Origin: G965200765 sp965203865
GTDB taxonomy: Bacteria > Pseudomonadota > Gammaproteobacteria > Arenicellales > JAJDZL01
Direction: 5' to 3'
NCBI GenBank assembly: GCA_965203865.1
Contig: OZ241916.1
Span: 1,922,001 to 1,986,000 of the forward strand
DNA length: 64,000 bases
The translations under genes were made by a program, and so were the position numbers. The notes under the pieces were generated by a model. That model did not search any database and was not told the origin of the DNA. It saw only the letters and a list, made by a program, of their open reading frames with translations. This document shows positions 61,950-64,000 of this stretch, piece after piece; position 1 is the stretch's first letter; each line of letters starts with the position of its first letter.

Positions 61950-63578
61950 TCAATCAACTACAGCTCTCGAATATTTTTCAAACAACTCCGGTGTGTCCAA
62001 ATCAGTAAGCACGCCCGCATCGCCGACTTCGATATCCTTCACATATTCAGCATAGTCTCCGATAATATGCTTGGCACCAACATCGCCTTTGACTTCCATC
62101 ATTTCGGGAATATACTTCCTGTCCCATAATACTGGATTGCCGCGTTTCCCCATACAAGTCGGCACGCAAATATTGCGTCCGGCAACCGGATCATACTCTG
62201 ATATCAGCTTGTCAATATAACGACTTTTGACAAACGGCATATCTCCTTGGCAAACCAGTACTGCGCCAATATCGGAAGGCAGTTCTGCCAAGGCGCATCT
62301 TAAGGTTGTACTTAAGCCGTCTACGTATTCTGGATTATGCACGAATTTAACTTTACAGTCCTGCAGTTCATCTTGAATTTTTTCACTTTCATGCCCCGTC
62401 GCTACAAAAATATCATCAATGGACGATTTCTCCAGATTATGCACAACTGTCCGAATCACTGATTTGCTGCCAATTTTCATTAAAAGCTTATTTTCATTTC
62501 CCATTCGACGGGATTGCCCGGCTGCCAGAACAATTGCGGCAACACGATTGCTAGCGACATTTACTGCCTCTTCCACTTGTGTTCTTCTTTCTGGCCTACG
62601 CGGACTTTCAGTAAGAATTCCTCCAACACCCATGTCCATGATTTCTTCTTGTCGAACTTCCAGGCCGGCAGCAAGGCGTTCAAATACAAAGTCAAAGCCG
62701 TTCCTTTTTGGAGAGCGCACGCATCCGGGAAGCCCCATGATTATCGTTTTTCCAAATACAGCCAGCAACAGGAGATTGCCCGGGTCAACTGGCATTCCAA
62801 AATGCTCGATTCTTCCACCTGCGTCTACGATTCCTTTGGGAATTACATCTTCCCGATCCTGGATTGCAGATGCCCCCAGTAGCAGAATTACATCCAGTTT
62901 TTTAGACAGGAACTCTTGAACCAACTTTGCCACTTGAACTTCATGATGATCGCACACGGCTTCTTCGACAACTCTTGAACCCAATTGCTGTGCCCTTAAC
63001 TTGATCATTTCAGAGCCTTTTTTCAGCAGCTTTTCGTTAAACCAGGCTGTTTTGGTCTGAATCAGTCCAATGGAAAGCTTATTAAACTCAAAAACAGAAA
63101 CGGGCGGCAAGCCAGACCCCGAAACTGAAATTACATCATTCAGCGATTCTCTGGACACCCCAAATGAAATAATCTTGACCGAAGCCAGCAATTCACCTGA
63201 ATATACGGTTGAATAAGGTTTCAAGGTTCCAACTGTAAAATTCTCGTGAACCGAATTGACTTGATTGATGCGCCCGGTATTCAAGACAAGCAACCCTCGA
63301 TGTTCTGCGTATAGATTGCATCGTCCAGTGGCCGGCGGTCGAATTTGAACCCCTTTGCCAGCCATCGTTCTTGCCAAAGCTTCTGCGGCAGTATTTTCGT
63401 CTACATCATGTTCATCCAAAACCGCTGCAACTACCGTATCCACACCCAAGTCATCCAGCACTTCCACATCTGGCCTGGACAGTTGTCGCCCCTTCTTCCA
63501 TTTCTTTTTGTAGACTAGCATTGAGTGGGCAAGTACAGCCCCCTCAGCTTGCCGAACAGGGATTCTGCCAAACTTCAT
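61950..63578 (-). CDS. Molybdopterin-binding/MobA-like nucleotidyltransferase fusion
   Basis: 542 residues in two parts. Residues about 1-340 resemble the MoeA/MoaB-type molybdopterin-binding region: FGRIPVRQAEGAVLAHSM, HENFTVGTLKPYSTVYSG, LDVILLLGASAIQDREDV and GKTIIMGLPGCVRSPKRNGF. Residues about 345-542 are a MobA/MocA-type NTP transferase: AAIVLAAGQSRRMG, NKLLMKIGSKSVIR, VCQGDMPFV, GNPVLWDR and DLDTPE. It probably adds CMP or GMP to the molybdenum cofactor for hydroxylase-type enzymes. 4-bp overlap with the upstream xdhC gene. Confidence 0.85.
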   Translation of the reverse strand: MKFGRIPVRQAEGAVLAHSMLVYKKKWKKGRQLSRPDVEVLDDLGVDTVVAAVLDEHDVDENTAAEALARTMAGKGVQIRPPATGRCNLYAEHRGLLVLNTGRINQVNSVHENFTVGTLKPYSTVYSGELLASVKIISFGVSRESLNDVISVSGSGLPPVSVFEFNKLSIGLIQTKTAWFNEKLLKKGSEMIKLRAQQLGSRVVEEAVCDHHEVQVAKLVQEFLSKKLDVILLLGASAIQDREDVIPKGIVDAGGRIEHFGMPVDPGNLLLLAVFGKTIIMGLPGCVRSPKRNGFDFVFERLAAGLEVRQEEIMDMGVGGILTESPRRPERRTQVEEAVNVASNRVAAIVLAAGQSRRMGNENKLLMKIGSKSVIRTVVHNLEKSSIDDIFVATGHESEKIQDELQDCKVKFVHNPEYVDGLSTTLRCALAELPSDIGAVLVCQGDMPFVKSRYIDKLISEYDPVAGRNICVPTCMGKRGNPVLWDRKYIPEMMEVKGDVGAKHIIGDYAEYVKDIEVGDAGVLTDLDTPELFEKYSRAVVD

Positions 63579-64000
63579 TCTATTGCTCTTTGATGAAGCG
63601 CATGGGTCATTTCTGCAATGATCGAAACAGCAATTTCAGCAGGAGACTCGGCACCAATATCCATTCCAATAGGAGCATGAATCTTTTCAAGCAACTCTTC
63701 TGCGACACCAGATTGGCGAAGCCTGTCACAACGCGCTGCATGCGTTCTTCGGCTTCCAAGCGCACCAATGTAAAACACATCGGATGCCAGTGCTGCAACA
63801 AGCGCCGGCTCATCCAGCTTGGAATCATGTGTAAGTGTTACGACAGCAGTGCGTTCATTAAGCTCCAACCGGTCCAGTGCCTTGTCCGGCCACTCCCAAA
63901 TCAGTTCCACTTCAGGGAATCGCTCAGCAGTAGCAAAGGCTTTTCGGGGATCAATAACCGTTATTGAATAGTCGCATTGCTTTGCAATCTCAATCAATGG
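63575..64000 (-). CDS. XdhC-family protein, C-terminal part
   Basis: Truncated by the window edge; 141 codons visible. XdhC binds molybdenum cofactor, promotes its sulfuration and hands it to xanthine dehydrogenase-type enzymes. The C-terminal Rossmann region is clear: ITVIDPRKAFATAERFPEV, VVTLTHDSKLDEPALVAALA, YIGALGSRRTHAARCDRL, APIGMDIGAESPAEIAVSII. It overlaps the nucleotidyltransferase gene by 4 bp, so both belong to one molybdenum-cofactor maturation operon. Confidence 0.9.
   Translation of the reverse strand, partial: PLIEIAKQCDYSITVIDPRKAFATAERFPEVELIWEWPDKALDRLELNERTAVVTLTHDSKLDEPALVAALASDVFYIGALGSRRTHAARCDRLRQSGVAEELLEKIHAPIGMDIGAESPAEIAVSIIAEMTHALHQRAIE

Overview
The window looks like a chromosomal segment of an uncultured-type gammaproteobacterium. 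The left end carries the division/cell-wall order mraZ-rsmH-ftsL-ftsI (minus strand), preceded by rnpB and rsmI. Divergent from these are an LpoA-type lipoprotein gene and a DolP-type BON protein gene. This is the arrangement I know from Pseudomonas-like genomes, but without yraN and gmhA. Type A RNase P RNA, QueG, oligoribonuclease and tRNA-Gly(CCC) agree with the assignment. Genus cannot be read from the sequence. Most of the window is moderately AT-rich; one giant gene is much more GC-rich.

Layout. 1-6.8 kb: division and envelope genes, rnpB, tRNA-Gly. 7-20 kb: ordinary metabolism and transport: a short 3-hydroxyacyl-CoA dehydrogenase, two MFS transporters, a MetY-type enzyme, an alpha/beta hydrolase, an MscS channel, a DMT exporter, an SDR, and a rhomboid protease coupled to an exported thioredoxin-like (DUF255) protein with a DsbD-like tail. 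20.2-28.4 kb: a solitary N6-adenine methyltransferase, then a bacterial microcompartment (BMC) operon on the minus strand. Its order is CoA-acylating aldehyde dehydrogenase, BMC-T, a 170-aa protein with a cargo-type N-terminal helix, a BMC-P vertex protein fused to a helix-turn-helix-like domain, BMC-H, and a second BMC-T. A divergent AraC-type regulator and a periplasmic cache-domain protein follow. 28.6-31 kb: two copies of a ~1 kb direct repeat, each ending in a coiled-coil/TM gene. Each copy contains an ~82-bp nested palindrome that lies in opposite orientations in the two copies. 31.5-38 kb: CoxG-like protein, GNAT, two class III PLP enzymes (one resembling the hydroxy-aminoethylphosphonate ammonia-lyase PbfA), an orphan AAA ATPase and queG.

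38.3-53.8 kb: a giant autotransporter (5104 codons as it stands) with about 39 Calx-beta repeats and a C-terminal outer-membrane barrel. Its signal peptide is out of frame with the only plausible upstream start because of a G11 tract; losing one G would restore a 5167-residue precursor. A second, G12 tract lies further upstream. This looks like a phase-variable surface protein caught in the OFF register. 54-59 kb: accessory genes (a DUF4143 ATPase, an AlbA/Schlafen-type ATPase followed by a 45-bp minisatellite, a decayed toxin-antitoxin pair) and orn. 60-64 kb: a ureohydrolase, a sterol-desaturase-family enzyme, and molybdenum-cofactor nucleotidyltransferase and XdhC genes that may serve, with the distant CoxG, a molybdenum hydroxylase outside the window.

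The most unusual items are the BMC vertex-HTH fusion in a minimal shell operon, the G-tract-controlled giant adhesin, and the inverted nested palindrome in the duplicated coiled-coil module.
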